Assembly: GCA_937952095.1 (NCBI GenBank) | Contig: CALFYG010000186.1 | Coordinates: 1-10,937 of the forward strand | Length of the DNA: 10,937 nucleotides | Origin: an uncultured Micrococcales bacterium | Lineage (GTDB): Bacteria; Actinomycetota; Actinomycetes; S36-B12; UBA10799 | Direction of reading: 5' to 3' | Shown here: piece by piece, positions 1 to 6,673 of the stretch | Position numbering within the stretch: position 1 is the stretch's first letter | Layout: each line of letters opens with the position of its first letter | Notes under the pieces: model-generated | What the model was told of the DNA's origin: nothing | What the model saw: only the letters and a program-made list of their open reading frames with translations | Database searches by the model: none | Translations under genes and position numbers: made by a program

Positions 1-1469
1 GCGGCGAGCATGTGATGGTCCCGTACATCGTCATGGAGTACGTCGACGGGCACACTCTGCGCGAGTTGATGAGCAGCGGTCGGCGACTGCTTCCCGAACG
101 CAGCCTGGAGATCATGGCCGGCGTGCTCAGCGCTCTGGACTACTCCCACGCCCACGGAATCATCCACCGCGACATCAAGCCCGGCAACGTCATGCTCACG
201 CGCAGCGGCGATGTGAAGGTCATGGACTTCGGCATCGCCCGGGCAGTGGCCGATGCCCAGGCCACGATGACCCAGGGCAACGCCGTGATGGGCACCGCAC
301 AGTACCTGTCTCCGGAGCAGGCGCGCGGGGAGGTCGTCGACGCCCGTTCGGACCTCTATTCAGCGGGCTGTCTCTTCTACGAACTGCTCACCGGACGTCC
401 TCCCTTCCAGGGCGAGAGTGCGGTGTCGGTGGCCTACCAGCACGTCAGCGAAACACCCGTCCCACCGTCGCAGGTCGACCCGGCCGTCCCGCCGGCGCTC
501 GACCCGTTGGTGCTCAAGTCCTTGGCCAAAGACCCGGCGGATCGGTATCAGAGCGCCAACGAGTTCAAGGCCGACGTGGAGCGCGCGATGGCGGGCCTTC
601 CGGTCACAGGCACGATCCCCACACTTCGCGCCACGGTCCCACCGACCGCGAACACGGCGGCGATACAACCGGTCGCGGCCGGTGAACCGGCGCAGGCAGG
701 CAGCGGCAAGCGCAGTCCGTGGGCCTGGCTCGGCGTCACAGTGCTGGTGCTGGCCGTGGCAGCCGCCGCTCTGTTCCTGGGCCGCAACCTGTTCGACACC
801 GGATCCGGGGAACGGGTCACCGTGCCCGACGTGGTGGGTATGACGATCGACGAGGCCCAGCGGGCCTTGGAGTCACAAGGACTCAAACTGGGAGCACAGA
901 CGCCGCAGACCTCCGATGAACCCGAGGACACGGTCCTGTCCCAGAACCCGCAGGCGGACACCCGGCTCGCCGTAGGTGAGGCAGTGACCGTGACGGTCTC
1001 GGCGGGCAAGCAGCAGACCCAGGTGCCTCCGCTGGAGGGGCTGACCAGTCTCGACGACGTCCGCACCGCGCTCAGGGACGCCAAACTCGAACTCGGCAAC
1101 GTCAAGCAGGTCGAGTCGAGCCAACCCGAAGGCCTAGTCCTCAATCAGGACCCGCAGGCGTTCACCACCGTCGACGTCGGGACGAAGGTGAACATCGAGG
1201 TCTCCACCGGAGTGGTCGACGTGCCCGGTGTCATCGGCTTCACGCAGTCGGCAGCGACCTCGGCGCTGTCCAAGGCAGGTCTCGATGTCAGCGTTGTGAC
1301 CGCCTCCTCCGACCAGCCCAGCGGCATCGTCACCAACCAGGATCCGCCGGAGGGTTCTCAGGTGAAGAAGGGCACGACGGTGACGATCACCGTGTCCAGC
1401 GGGCCGGCCCCCACGCAGCCGCCCACCGAGCCCCCGACCCCGTCGGGTGAGGTGACGCAATCGCCCTGA
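1..1469 (+). CDS. pknB: Serine/threonine protein kinase PknB with PASTA domains, 3' part (5' end outside window)
   Basis: Membrane Ser/Thr kinase of the PknB/PASTA family, which senses peptidoglycan or lipid II outside the cell and phosphorylates cell-wall and division proteins inside. The frame is open to the left edge (residues G-E-H precede the first GTG at 12), so the glycine loop and ATP lysine lie outside the window. Counting from the GTG at 12: catalytic HRD at 52-54, DFG at 72-74, SPEQ at 100-103, then the rest of the C-lobe to about 195. A Pro/Ala-rich linker leads to one membrane helix at about 238-257. Three extracellular PASTA repeats follow (about 267-332, 335-400, 401-464) and then a Pro/Thr-rich tail. 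M. tuberculosis PknB has four PASTA repeats. From memory of that protein, the activation-loop Thr171 aligns with T87 here, while Thr173 aligns with G89. The gene converges on the membrane-protein gene ending at 1548. Confidence 0.95.
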   Translation, partial: GEHVMVPYIVMEYVDGHTLRELMSSGRRLLPERSLEIMAGVLSALDYSHAHGIIHRDIKPGNVMLTRSGDVKVMDFGIARAVADAQATMTQGNAVMGTAQYLSPEQARGEVVDARSDLYSAGCLFYELLTGRPPFQGESAVSVAYQHVSETPVPPSQVDPAVPPALDPLVLKSLAKDPADRYQSANEFKADVERAMAGLPVTGTIPTLRATVPPTANTAAIQPVAAGEPAQAGSGKRSPWAWLGVTVLVLAVAAAALFLGRNLFDTGSGERVTVPDVVGMTIDEAQRALESQGLKLGAQTPQTSDEPEDTVLSQNPQADTRLAVGEAVTVTVSAGKQQTQVPPLEGLTSLDDVRTALRDAKLELGNVKQVESSQPEGLVLNQDPQAFTTVDVGTKVNIEVSTGVVDVPGVIGFTQSAATSALSKAGLDVSVVTASSDQPSGIVTNQDPPEGSQVKKGTTVTITVSSGPAPTQPPTEPPTPSGEVTQSP

Positions 1470-1477
1470 GTCTCGGC

Positions 1478-1557
1478 GATCCGTGAGCATTGAGGAGATC
1501 CGTGAGCGTCGCGGATGCGACGAAGCGCTCCCCGATCACCGAAGTGCTCACGGATCT
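1478..1557. repeat. Direct/inverted repeat cluster between convergent genes, possible bidirectional terminator
   Basis: The 11-mer GATCCGTGAGC occurs at 1478-1488 and 1497-1507, and its exact reverse complement lies at 1546-1556. For the second copy the match extends to 12 bp (1496-1507 with 1546-1557). Nested inside is a perfect 6-bp hairpin, CGTCGC-GGAT-GCGACG (1507-1522). The block starts 9 bp after the pknB stop and overlaps the last codons of the opposing gene, so it could fold in transcripts from either side. There is no T-tract, so a classical intrinsic terminator is uncertain. Termination is inferred from position and folding only. Confidence 0.45.
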
Positions 1558-2387
1558 TGCGACCCGCGGTGACCCACCCCGCTGACCGCCAGCAGGAACC
1601 CCGCCACCGCGAACACCCCGAGGGTGATGCTCACCTGTGCGGTGAGGAACATCGGCTCGTCACCGCCGGGCTCCCATCCCGGCACGGCCCGCTCACCGAC
1701 GTCGTAAACCAACCACAACGCGGCGGCCATCGCTGCGGCCAGTAACCCTCTGACGACAGCACTCGCGGTCGATCCCACCAGCCCGGCGGCGAGGAGACCC
1801 CCGATCAGTAGACCCCACCCGACCGCCATGTCGATCCAGATGGTGTCATCAGTCGCCTCCTGCGTCCGCGCGCCGGGCCACAGCAGCAGGACCAGCACCG
1901 GCGCGGCGATCAGGACCAGCACCACCGGCCCCCAGCGCGGGGGTTCCCGCAGTGCCGGGCCGGCCACCCAGCGCGCCACCAGGAGCAGTACCACCAGAAG
2001 CGCCACGCCGACGCCCAGCCGCCAGACGAAGTCGGGAATGACTTCAGTGGTCGCCCCGACGGACGCGAAGACCGGTGCCGCCACCAGGCGCAGGGGGCCG
2101 ATGGCCGCCCCGAGACAGGTGAGACCGGCCGCGACGAACATGCCCTCGCGCAGCAGAGGCACGGCGATCGCGAGCGCCAGCACAGCCACCACGGTCATGG
2201 TCAGCGCATGCGGGCCGACGCTGGGGGCCGGTAGTTCGATGGCCTCCTGGAGGAACCATCTGCGCAGGATCCACCACTGGGAGACCCAAGCGATGGCGAA
2301 GAACAGGCCGAAGAAGCCCACTACCGCGGCCAGCCATCTCGCCGGGACGTTGCGGGACGTGACCTCGGATTCGAGAACCCCCGTCAT
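1548..2387 (-). CDS. Polytopic membrane protein of unknown function
   Basis: A 279-residue protein that I do not recognise as a named family. About eight hydrophobic segments can be seen, near residues 18-38, 61-79, 82-105, 122-142, 151-170, 185-206, 208-228 and 248-270. They are separated by short loops; one contains WEPGGDEP (about 238-245). The start is well supported: ATG at 2387 has GGAGG six bases upstream. The gene follows trpG/pabA by 48 bp in the same direction and probably sits at the end of that transcript, converging on pknB. In the gene orders I remember, this position is empty (Mycobacterium) or holds class E sortase genes (Streptomyces). No sortase TLxTC motif is visible here. 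Confidence 0.8.
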   Translation of the reverse strand: MTGVLESEVTSRNVPARWLAAVVGFFGLFFAIAWVSQWWILRRWFLQEAIELPAPSVGPHALTMTVVAVLALAIAVPLLREGMFVAAGLTCLGAAIGPLRLVAAPVFASVGATTEVIPDFVWRLGVGVALLVVLLLVARWVAGPALREPPRWGPVVLVLIAAPVLVLLLWPGARTQEATDDTIWIDMAVGWGLLIGGLLAAGLVGSTASAVVRGLLAAAMAAALWLVYDVGERAVPGWEPGGDEPMFLTAQVSITLGVFAVAGFLLAVSGVGHRGSQDP

Positions 2388-2400
2388 GATGCACCTCCAT

Positions 2401-2414
2401 CGCCGCTATCGGCG
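2401..2414 (-). other. Small perfect hairpin upstream of the membrane-protein start
   Basis: CGCCG-CTAT-CGGCG forms a perfect 5-bp stem with a 4-base loop in the 48-bp gap between the trpG/pabA stop and the next gene on the minus strand. It lies about 13 bases before the ATG and just before the GGAGG ribosome site. No T-run follows. It may be a weak attenuator or processing site, or chance in GC-rich sequence. Confidence 0.25.
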
Positions 2415-2436
2415 CCCGAAAGGTGCTACTTGACCT

Positions 2437-3051
2437 TCAGCCCACGACCGGCGACAAACCTTCACTCCGGCGCACCGCATCCGGATCCCCGCAGGCGGCC
2501 AGCCAGTTCGCCAGCATCCGGTGCCCACCTTCCGTGAGCACCGACTCGGGGTGGAACTGCACCCCCTCCACGGCGAGCTCCCGGTGCCGGATCCCCATGA
2601 TGACCCCGCTCGGCGTGGTCGCGCTGACTTCGAGCACCAGCGGTACGGTCTCCGGGACGACGGCAAGGGAGTGGTACCGGGTGGCGGTCATGGGGTTGGG
2701 CAGACCAGCGAAGACCCCGCGGCCGTCATGCTCGACGCGGGAGCTCTTCCCGTGCAGGAGTTCCGGGGCCCGGCTGACGGTGGCGCCGTACACCTCGGCG
2801 ATGGCCTGATGACCCAGGCACACCCCGAAGATCGGGATCTCACCGGCGTAACGGCGGATGACGTCCATGCAGATACCTGCGGTGTCCGGCGTGCCGGGAC
2901 CCGGTGAGAGCAGAACCCCGTCATGGCCCGCGACGTCGTCGAGACCGATCTCGTCGTTGCGCACCACCTCACACTCGACCTTCAACTCCCCGAGGTACTG
3001 CACGAGGTTGTAGACGAAACTGTCGTAGTTGTCGATGACGAGCACCGTCAT
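2437..3051 (-). CDS. trpG: Glutamine amidotransferase subunit of anthranilate / aminodeoxychorismate synthase (TrpG/PabA)
   Basis: Class I glutamine amidotransferase that hydrolyses glutamine and passes ammonia to a chorismate-using partner (TrpE for tryptophan, or PabB for folate). The 204-residue length is usual for the family. It opens with the typical IDNYDSFVYNLVQYLGEL, has the oxyanion-loop SPGPGTP at 49-55, the nucleophile C78 in GVCLGHQAI, and H167/E169 in VQFHPESV. The ATG at 3051 overlaps the TGA of the upstream DUF881 gene (ATGA), which indicates translational coupling. In M. tuberculosis the gene at this locus (Rv0013) is called trpG; in other actinomycetes it is often annotated pabA. 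Sequence alone does not settle the partner, and no trpE or pabB gene is in the window. Confidence 0.93.
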   Translation of the reverse strand: MTVLVIDNYDSFVYNLVQYLGELKVECEVVRNDEIGLDDVAGHDGVLLSPGPGTPDTAGICMDVIRRYAGEIPIFGVCLGHQAIAEVYGATVSRAPELLHGKSSRVEHDGRGVFAGLPNPMTATRYHSLAVVPETVPLVLEVSATTPSGVIMGIRHRELAVEGVQFHPESVLTEGGHRMLANWLAACGDPDAVRRSEGLSPVVG

Positions 3052-3773
3052 GAGCGGGTCTCCTTCTCGGGCAGCGGGGTGGCACTGTCGATGTTCAGTG
3101 GACCGTCGTAACCGGGCAACGTCACTTGGTCCAGGCGCACCTGCTCGTAGCCGAGGCCGAAGAACTCGACAGCAGCCTGGAATCCGCGCAGGTAGTCGTC
3201 GCGCGCCAGTTCCCGCTCCATGTCCGCCTGGTCACCCACACCGATCACCACGAACGGCGGCGAGTAGACCCGGCCCTGCAGGATCAGGGTGTTTCCGACG
3301 CACCGCACGGCACTGGTGTTGATGAGGCGCTGATCCATCACCTGGATCCCTTGCGCGCCTGCCCGCCACATCGCGTTGATCACGGCTTGCAGATCCTGTT
3401 GGTGGACCACGAGGTCGTCCGGGTTGGCCTCCTCGTTGCCCTCGGCAGGCGCGTCGGTCAGCGTGACCGACACCGCCGGTCCGGTCAGCGGGACCAGCCC
3501 CACCGGTGCCGACAGGGCATCGACGGCGCCCTGGGCGCGGGCGGCCGCTGTGCCCTCCTGCTCCTTGCTCAACTCGGCCACCCTGGACTGCAGGTCGGTG
3601 ACCTGGTTCTGCCGCTGGTCGACCACCGCGGCCCGTTCGGCCACGACGTCCTTGAGTGCGGCGGTGTCGCTGCGCAGATCGGTGCCGGCCGCAGTGTTGG
3701 CGCTCGCGGCGAAACCGAACCCGGCGATCCCGAAGACCACCGCGGCCAGGACCGCCCACCACCTCGCACTCAC
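3048..3773 (-). CDS. DUF881 family membrane-anchored protein
   Basis: A 241-residue protein with one N-terminal membrane helix (about 6-23), a heptad-like helical stretch rich in Gln, Glu and Ala that may be a coiled coil (about 38-75), and a C-terminal globular DUF881 domain (about 90-230). The domain carries the recognisable segments VVHQQDLQAVINAMWRAGAQ and the following INTSAVRCVGN (151-161). It is the counterpart of Rv0012 in M. tuberculosis, next to crgA and trpG. Biochemical function is unknown; proteins of this family are placed in operons linked to envelope and division. The start is the GTG at 3773. TACTGT six bases upstream could be a -10 box, giving an mRNA that begins at or near the start codon. 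The stop overlaps the trpG/pabA start by 4 bp. Confidence 0.88.
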   Translation of the reverse strand: MSARWWAVLAAVVFGIAGFGFAASANTAAGTDLRSDTAALKDVVAERAAVVDQRQNQVTDLQSRVAELSKEQEGTAAARAQGAVDALSAPVGLVPLTGPAVSVTLTDAPAEGNEEANPDDLVVHQQDLQAVINAMWRAGAQGIQVMDQRLINTSAVRCVGNTLILQGRVYSPPFVVIGVGDQADMERELARDDYLRGFQAAVEFFGLGYEQVRLDQVTLPGYDGPLNIDSATPLPEKETRS

Positions 3774-3806
3774 GGTTCCACAGTACGGCGCGGTAAAGTG
3801 GCGTCC
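3774..3806. promoter_or_regulatory. Divergent promoter region between the DUF881 operon and crgA
   Basis: Only 33 bp separate two divergent GTG starts. On the minus strand, TACTGT (3785 to 3780) lies 6 bases before the GTG at 3773. On the plus strand, TAAAGT (3794-3799) lies 7 bases before the GTG at 3807. Both fit the actinobacterial -10 pattern TANNNT, and neither gene has a Shine-Dalgarno sequence. The spacing suggests two leaderless transcripts. No convincing -35 box is visible for either, so this is inference from spacing. Confidence 0.45.
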
Positions 3807-4052
3807 GTGCCCGAATCCCGTTCCCGCCGCAAGAAGGACCAGTCGGTCGACAAGCGCACGCCCGTGAAGATCGGCAGCCCTCGGTGGGTGGCCCCGACGA
3901 TGATCGCTCTGTTCGTGCTTGGCCTGCTATGGGTCTGCGCGTGGTACATCGCCCCGGACGCCCCGATCCTCAGCGACCTCGGCTTCTGGAACCTCGTGGG
4001 CGGCTTCGTCCTTATCGCCCTCGGATTCGTCGTGTCCACCAAATGGCGCTAA
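3807..4052 (+). CDS. crgA: Cell division protein CrgA
   Basis: A small actinobacterial division protein that helps place and stabilise the divisome at the septum and, from work on the family, contacts FtsZ, FtsI and FtsQ. The 81-residue product has a basic N-terminus (PESRSRRKK), then two membrane helices (about 28-48 and 58-76) and the short terminus STKWR, comparable with the Mycobacterium ending MRWH. The GTG at 3807 is chosen because it aligns with the start of known CrgA proteins (MPKSK...) and lies 7 bases after a -10-like TAAAGT. A GTG nine bases upstream (3798) is the alternative. The open frame extends much further upstream, but only as antisense of the DUF881 gene. Its position between the DUF881 gene and rhomboid/cyclophilin matches other actinomycetes. 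Confidence 0.92.
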   Translation: MPESRSRRKKDQSVDKRTPVKIGSPRWVAPTMIALFVLGLLWVCAWYIAPDAPILSDLGFWNLVGGFVLIALGFVVSTKWR

Positions 4053-4054
4053 TC

Positions 4055-4079
4055 ACACAGGTGTAGTTCTACACAGGTG
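4055..4079. repeat. Direct repeat ACACAGGTG x2 around a palindrome
   Basis: ACACAGGTG is present at 4055-4063 and again at 4071-4079. Between and overlapping them is the perfect palindrome GTGTAG-TT-CTACAC (4061-4074). It begins 3 bp after the crgA stop, in the gap between convergent genes, so it is not placed as an upstream operator. It could be a protein-binding site or part of a termination structure. Confidence 0.4.
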
Positions 4080-4089
4080 GGGAAAAGCC

Positions 4090-4098
4090 TGTGGATAA
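4090..4098 (-). promoter_or_regulatory. Perfect DnaA box (TTATCCACA on the minus strand)
   Basis: TGTGGATAA on the plus strand is an exact copy of the classic 9-mer TTATCCACA bound by DnaA. It sits in the convergent gap between crgA and the thiolase gene, flanked by GGGAA (4080-4084) and TTCCC (4100-4104), which could pair and leave the box in a loop. The locus is near gyrA and thus probably within several kb of oriC. A single box does not make an origin. Confidence 0.45.
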
Positions 4099-4113
4099 CT
4101 TCCCGCGCCGGGG

Positions 4114-5262
4114 TTAAAGCAGCTCGACGATCGTGGCGTTGGCCATGCCGCCGCCCTCACACATGGTCTGCAGGCCGTACCGGATGTCGTTGCGCTTCAT
4201 CTGGTGGATCAACGTCGTCATCAGCCGCGCGCCGGAGGCTCCGAGCGGGTGGCCGAGCGCGATGGCGCCACCATTCGGATTGGTGATCTTCGGGTCCGCG
4301 CCGGTTTCGGCGAACCAGGCCCCGACCACGGAGGCGAAGGCCTCGTTGATCTCGATCGCTCCGATCTCATCGAGGCGCAGTCCGGCCTTGTCGAGCGCCT
4401 TCTGGGTCGCCGGGATCGGGCCGGTCAGCATCATGATCGGGTCGACGCCTGCCATGACGCCGGTGTGGAAGCGCACAAGCGGCGTGAGCCCGAGTTCGGC
4501 GGCCTTCTCGCTGGTCATCACCAACAGCGCCGCTGATCCATCCGAGATCTGTGAGGCGTTGCCGGCCGTCACCACGCCACCCTCCACGAAGGGCGTGGGC
4601 AACCCGGCCAACTTCTCCACCGAGGACCCTGGGCGGATCCCCTGGTCGGCGGTCACTCCGGCGACCTCCACGATCTCCTCGGCGAAAAGCCCATCGGCCG
4701 TCGCCCTGGCGGCCCGCTCATGGGACTCCACAGCCATCTCGTCGAGGTATGTGCGCGACAGGTTCCACTTCTCGGCGATCATCTCCGCGGACACACCCTG
4801 GTTGACCAGTTTGCCGTCGTAGCGGTCGATCATCATCGGCCCGAACGGTCCGTCGCCGCCCTTGCCGTTGGAGAACATCGGGATGCGCGACATGGACTCG
4901 ACACCACCTGCGACGACGACGTCGTAGTGCCCCGCGATGACACCGGCGGCGGCGAAGTGCAGCGCCTGTTGGCTGGAGCCGCACTGGCGGTCGACTGTGG
5001 TGCCGGGCACAGTCTCCGGGAAGCCGGCGGCCAGGGCCGCGTTGCGTCCGATGTTGAAGCCCTGCTCCCCCACCTGGGAGACGCAGCCCCAGATCACATC
5101 GTCGATGAGTGCCGGGTCGATGCCCGCACGCTGTACAAGACCCTGCAGCGCAAGTGCGGACAGATCCACGGCATGGATCCCGGACAGGGCACCCTTCTCG
5201 GGCTTGCCCACTCCGACGGGTGTGCGGACAGCGGCGACGACGACGGCATCTCGGTTGGTCAT
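4114..5262 (-). CDS. Acetyl-CoA C-acyltransferase (thiolase)
   Basis: Thiolase-family enzyme that cleaves 3-ketoacyl-CoA with CoA in beta-oxidation, or in reverse condenses acyl-CoA. The 382-residue length is normal. Visible residues: nucleophile C94 in DRQCGSSQQA, NEAFA at 306-310, H338 in GHPLGASGARL, and the second catalytic cysteine C368 in MCEGGGMANA. The start is the ATG at 5262 (MTNRDAVVVAAVRTP), which gives a standard thiolase N-terminus. Upstream in-frame codons run into the promoter and rhomboid region and do not resemble thiolase. Degradative FadA-like acyltransferase is more likely than a biosynthetic acetyltransferase, but the substrate cannot be decided by eye. No other fatty-acid gene is nearby; the gene sits between crgA and rhomboid, where I do not remember a thiolase in other actinomycetes. 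Confidence 0.93.
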   Translation of the reverse strand: MTNRDAVVVAAVRTPVGVGKPEKGALSGIHAVDLSALALQGLVQRAGIDPALIDDVIWGCVSQVGEQGFNIGRNAALAAGFPETVPGTTVDRQCGSSQQALHFAAAGVIAGHYDVVVAGGVESMSRIPMFSNGKGGDGPFGPMMIDRYDGKLVNQGVSAEMIAEKWNLSRTYLDEMAVESHERAARATADGLFAEEIVEVAGVTADQGIRPGSSVEKLAGLPTPFVEGGVVTAGNASQISDGSAALLVMTSEKAAELGLTPLVRFHTGVMAGVDPIMMLTGPIPATQKALDKAGLRLDEIGAIEINEAFASVVGAWFAETGADPKITNPNGGAIALGHPLGASGARLMTTLIHQMKRNDIRYGLQTMCEGGGMANATIVELL

Positions 5263-5269
5263 GGACCCG

Positions 5270-5299
5270 ATGTTACCGGTCAGTAACTTAGGCTGTCCA
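5270..5299 (-). promoter_or_regulatory. Promoter of the thiolase gene, leaderless type
   Basis: On the minus strand TGGACA (5299 to 5294) resembles a -35 box. It is followed after 18 bases by TAACAT (5275 to 5270), which fits the actinobacterial -10 pattern TANNNT. Seven bases then lead to the ATG at 5262, so transcription would begin at or next to the start codon. No Shine-Dalgarno sequence is seen, which agrees with a leaderless mRNA. Confidence 0.5.
5272..5287. promoter_or_regulatory. Palindromic operator candidate overlapping the thiolase -10 region
   Basis: GTTACCGGTCAGTAAC has perfect 5-bp arms (GTTAC/GTAAC) around a 6-base centre. It overlaps the proposed -10 box and ends 10 bp from the thiolase start, an ideal repressor position. 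Length and symmetry fit a TetR-type regulator, a family that commonly controls acyl-CoA genes in actinobacteria. The regulator is not in this window, and the assignment to TetR is inference. Confidence 0.45.
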
Positions 5300-5305
5300 G
5301 GGCCC

Positions 5306-6151
5306 CTAACCGATCGGCACCAGCGAGGTGATCTCGTTGGCCCTCCACACCGCGATGCCCGCAAGCACGAGCACGATCACAGCCAGACCGATCACTTGCA
5401 CGAGCGCCTGGCTCTTGCCACGCGGAGCCTTCGAGAGGACGAAGGCCACCGCGGCGCCGGTGACCAGTCCCCCGAGGTGGGCGCGCCAGTCGACACCCGG
5501 AGCGATGAAGCCGATCACCACGTTGATCCCGATCAGCACCAGCACCTGCGTGATGTCCGCCCGCAGATGCCTGCCCGCGACCACCAAGGCGCCCATCAGA
5601 CCGAAGATCGCACCGCTGGCACCCACCGACACGGTGTTGATCGTGGAGAACGAGAAGGATGCCACCGCCCCACCGAGTCCGGCGATGAGGAACAGCGCTA
5701 GAAAGCGGACGTGCCCGAGCAACCTCTCCAACGGGGGACCGAGCACGTACAGCACGTACATGTTGAAGGCCAGGTGCAGCCAGCTGCCGTGCAGGAACAC
5801 CGAGGTGAGCAGTCGGTACCACTCGTCGTTCACGGCCACGGCCGCCGGCCACATGCCCCAATCGGAGGCCACGGCGTTGACGCCGACCAGGAACTGCACC
5901 ACGAAGATGGCCACGCAGATGCCGATCAGCGTGATCGTCACCGTGCTCGAGGACGTGAGGCGACCGCCGAAGACCGTGCGGGGTTCACGCACGGCGGATT
6001 GTCCTGCGGACACACACTCCGGGCACTGGAAGCCGACCGGCGCAGAGTTCATGCACTCCGGGCAGATCGGTCGATCACAGCGGGTGCAGCGGATCCAGGT
6101 GGGCCGGTCCGGGTGCCGGTAGCAGACCGGCGCCGGCTCGGGTGTGCTCAC
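5306..6151 (-). CDS. Rhomboid family intramembrane serine protease with N-terminal Cys-rich zinc-binding segment
   Basis: Membrane-embedded serine protease that cuts substrate transmembrane helices. The protein has 281 residues. The N-terminal 46 residues hold seven cysteines (C10, C22, C25, C30, C33, C43, C46) plus histidine, in CxxC pairs typical of a small zinc finger. The rhomboid domain follows, with HxxxN at 126-130, the catalytic serine S179 in GASGAIFG, and the catalytic histidine H225 in WRAHLGGLVTG. A last hydrophobic helix is near 250-269. The GTG at 6151 overlaps the TGA of the cyclophilin gene (GTGA), so translation is probably coupled. Cyclophilin followed by rhomboid is the usual order in actinomycetes. 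Natural substrates are unknown. Confidence 0.93.
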   Translation of the reverse strand: MSTPEPAPVCYRHPDRPTWIRCTRCDRPICPECMNSAPVGFQCPECVSAGQSAVREPRTVFGGRLTSSSTVTITLIGICVAIFVVQFLVGVNAVASDWGMWPAAVAVNDEWYRLLTSVFLHGSWLHLAFNMYVLYVLGPPLERLLGHVRFLALFLIAGLGGAVASFSFSTINTVSVGASGAIFGLMGALVVAGRHLRADITQVLVLIGINVVIGFIAPGVDWRAHLGGLVTGAAVAFVLSKAPRGKSQALVQVIGLAVIVLVLAGIAVWRANEITSLVPIG

Positions 6152-6660
6152 GTGATGATGTCGACCGACTCGATCACGACGTCGTCGATGGGCTTGTCCA
6201 TCCGGCCGGTCGCGGTGGTGGCGATGGCGTCGACCACGTCCCGACTGGCCTGGTCGGCGACCTCGCCGAAGATCGTGTGCTTGAAGTTCAGGTGCGGGGT
6301 CTTGCCCACGGTGATGAAGAACTGGGAGCCGTTGGTGTTGGGTCCGGCGTTGGCCATGGCCAACAGGTACGGGCGGTCGAACTGCAGCTCGGGGTGGAAC
6401 TCGTCGGCGAAGCGGTAGCCCGGGCCCCCGGTACCGTTCCCGATCGGGCATCCGCCCTGGATCATGAAGCCGCTGATGACGCGGTGGAAGGTCACGCCGT
6501 TGTACAGCGGACCGCTGCCGGGCTTACCCGTCGTGGGGTCCACCCACTCCTTCGTGCCGTCGGCGAGCCCGACGAAGTTGGCCACGGTCTTGGGGGCCTG
6601 GTTGTCGAACAGGGTCAGTCGGATGTCACCACGATTGGTGTGCAGAACGGCTTCGGTCAT
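6148..6660 (-). CDS. Cyclophilin-type peptidyl-prolyl cis-trans isomerase
   Basis: Cytoplasmic cyclophilin that speeds cis-trans isomerisation of peptide bonds before proline during folding. The 170-residue protein is a single domain without a signal peptide. Signature residues are present: R60 in TFHRVI, F65 and Q68 in FMIQGG, then AMANAGPNTNGSQFFIT (101-117) and the HLNFKHTIFGEV segment (123-134). H123 stands where cyclosporin-sensitive human CypA has Trp121, which is common in bacterial members. The start is the ATG at 6660, with AAAGGA about 9 bases before it. It lies 13 bp after the AlkD-like gene and overlaps the rhomboid start by 4 bp. It corresponds to ppiA (Rv0009) by position. Confidence 0.95.
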   Translation of the reverse strand: MTEAVLHTNRGDIRLTLFDNQAPKTVANFVGLADGTKEWVDPTTGKPGSGPLYNGVTFHRVISGFMIQGGCPIGNGTGGPGYRFADEFHPELQFDRPYLLAMANAGPNTNGSQFFITVGKTPHLNFKHTIFGEVADQASRDVVDAIATTATGRMDKPIDDVVIESVDIIT

Positions 6661-6673
6661 GGCCCTGATCCTT

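Noticed and set aside
3126..3806. Long N-terminal extension of the crgA frame
   Set aside because: The extension is the antisense of the DUF881 gene and unlike CrgA; the CrgA homology begins at 3807.
4055..4104. Chromosomal origin oriC
   Set aside because: Only one DnaA box is visible, there is no AT-rich unwinding stretch, and dnaA and dnaN are not adjacent. At most this is an isolated DnaA site.
5263..5364. Upstream extension of the thiolase frame to 5364
   Set aside because: It would read through the promoter and into the rhomboid gene and adds no thiolase-like residues; MTNRDAVVVAAVRTP is a standard family start.
6152..6451. Upstream extension of the rhomboid frame into the cyclophilin gene
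   Set aside because: That part is an out-of-frame shadow of cyclophilin. The Cys-rich N-terminus starts naturally at the GTG at 6151 with a GTGA overlap.
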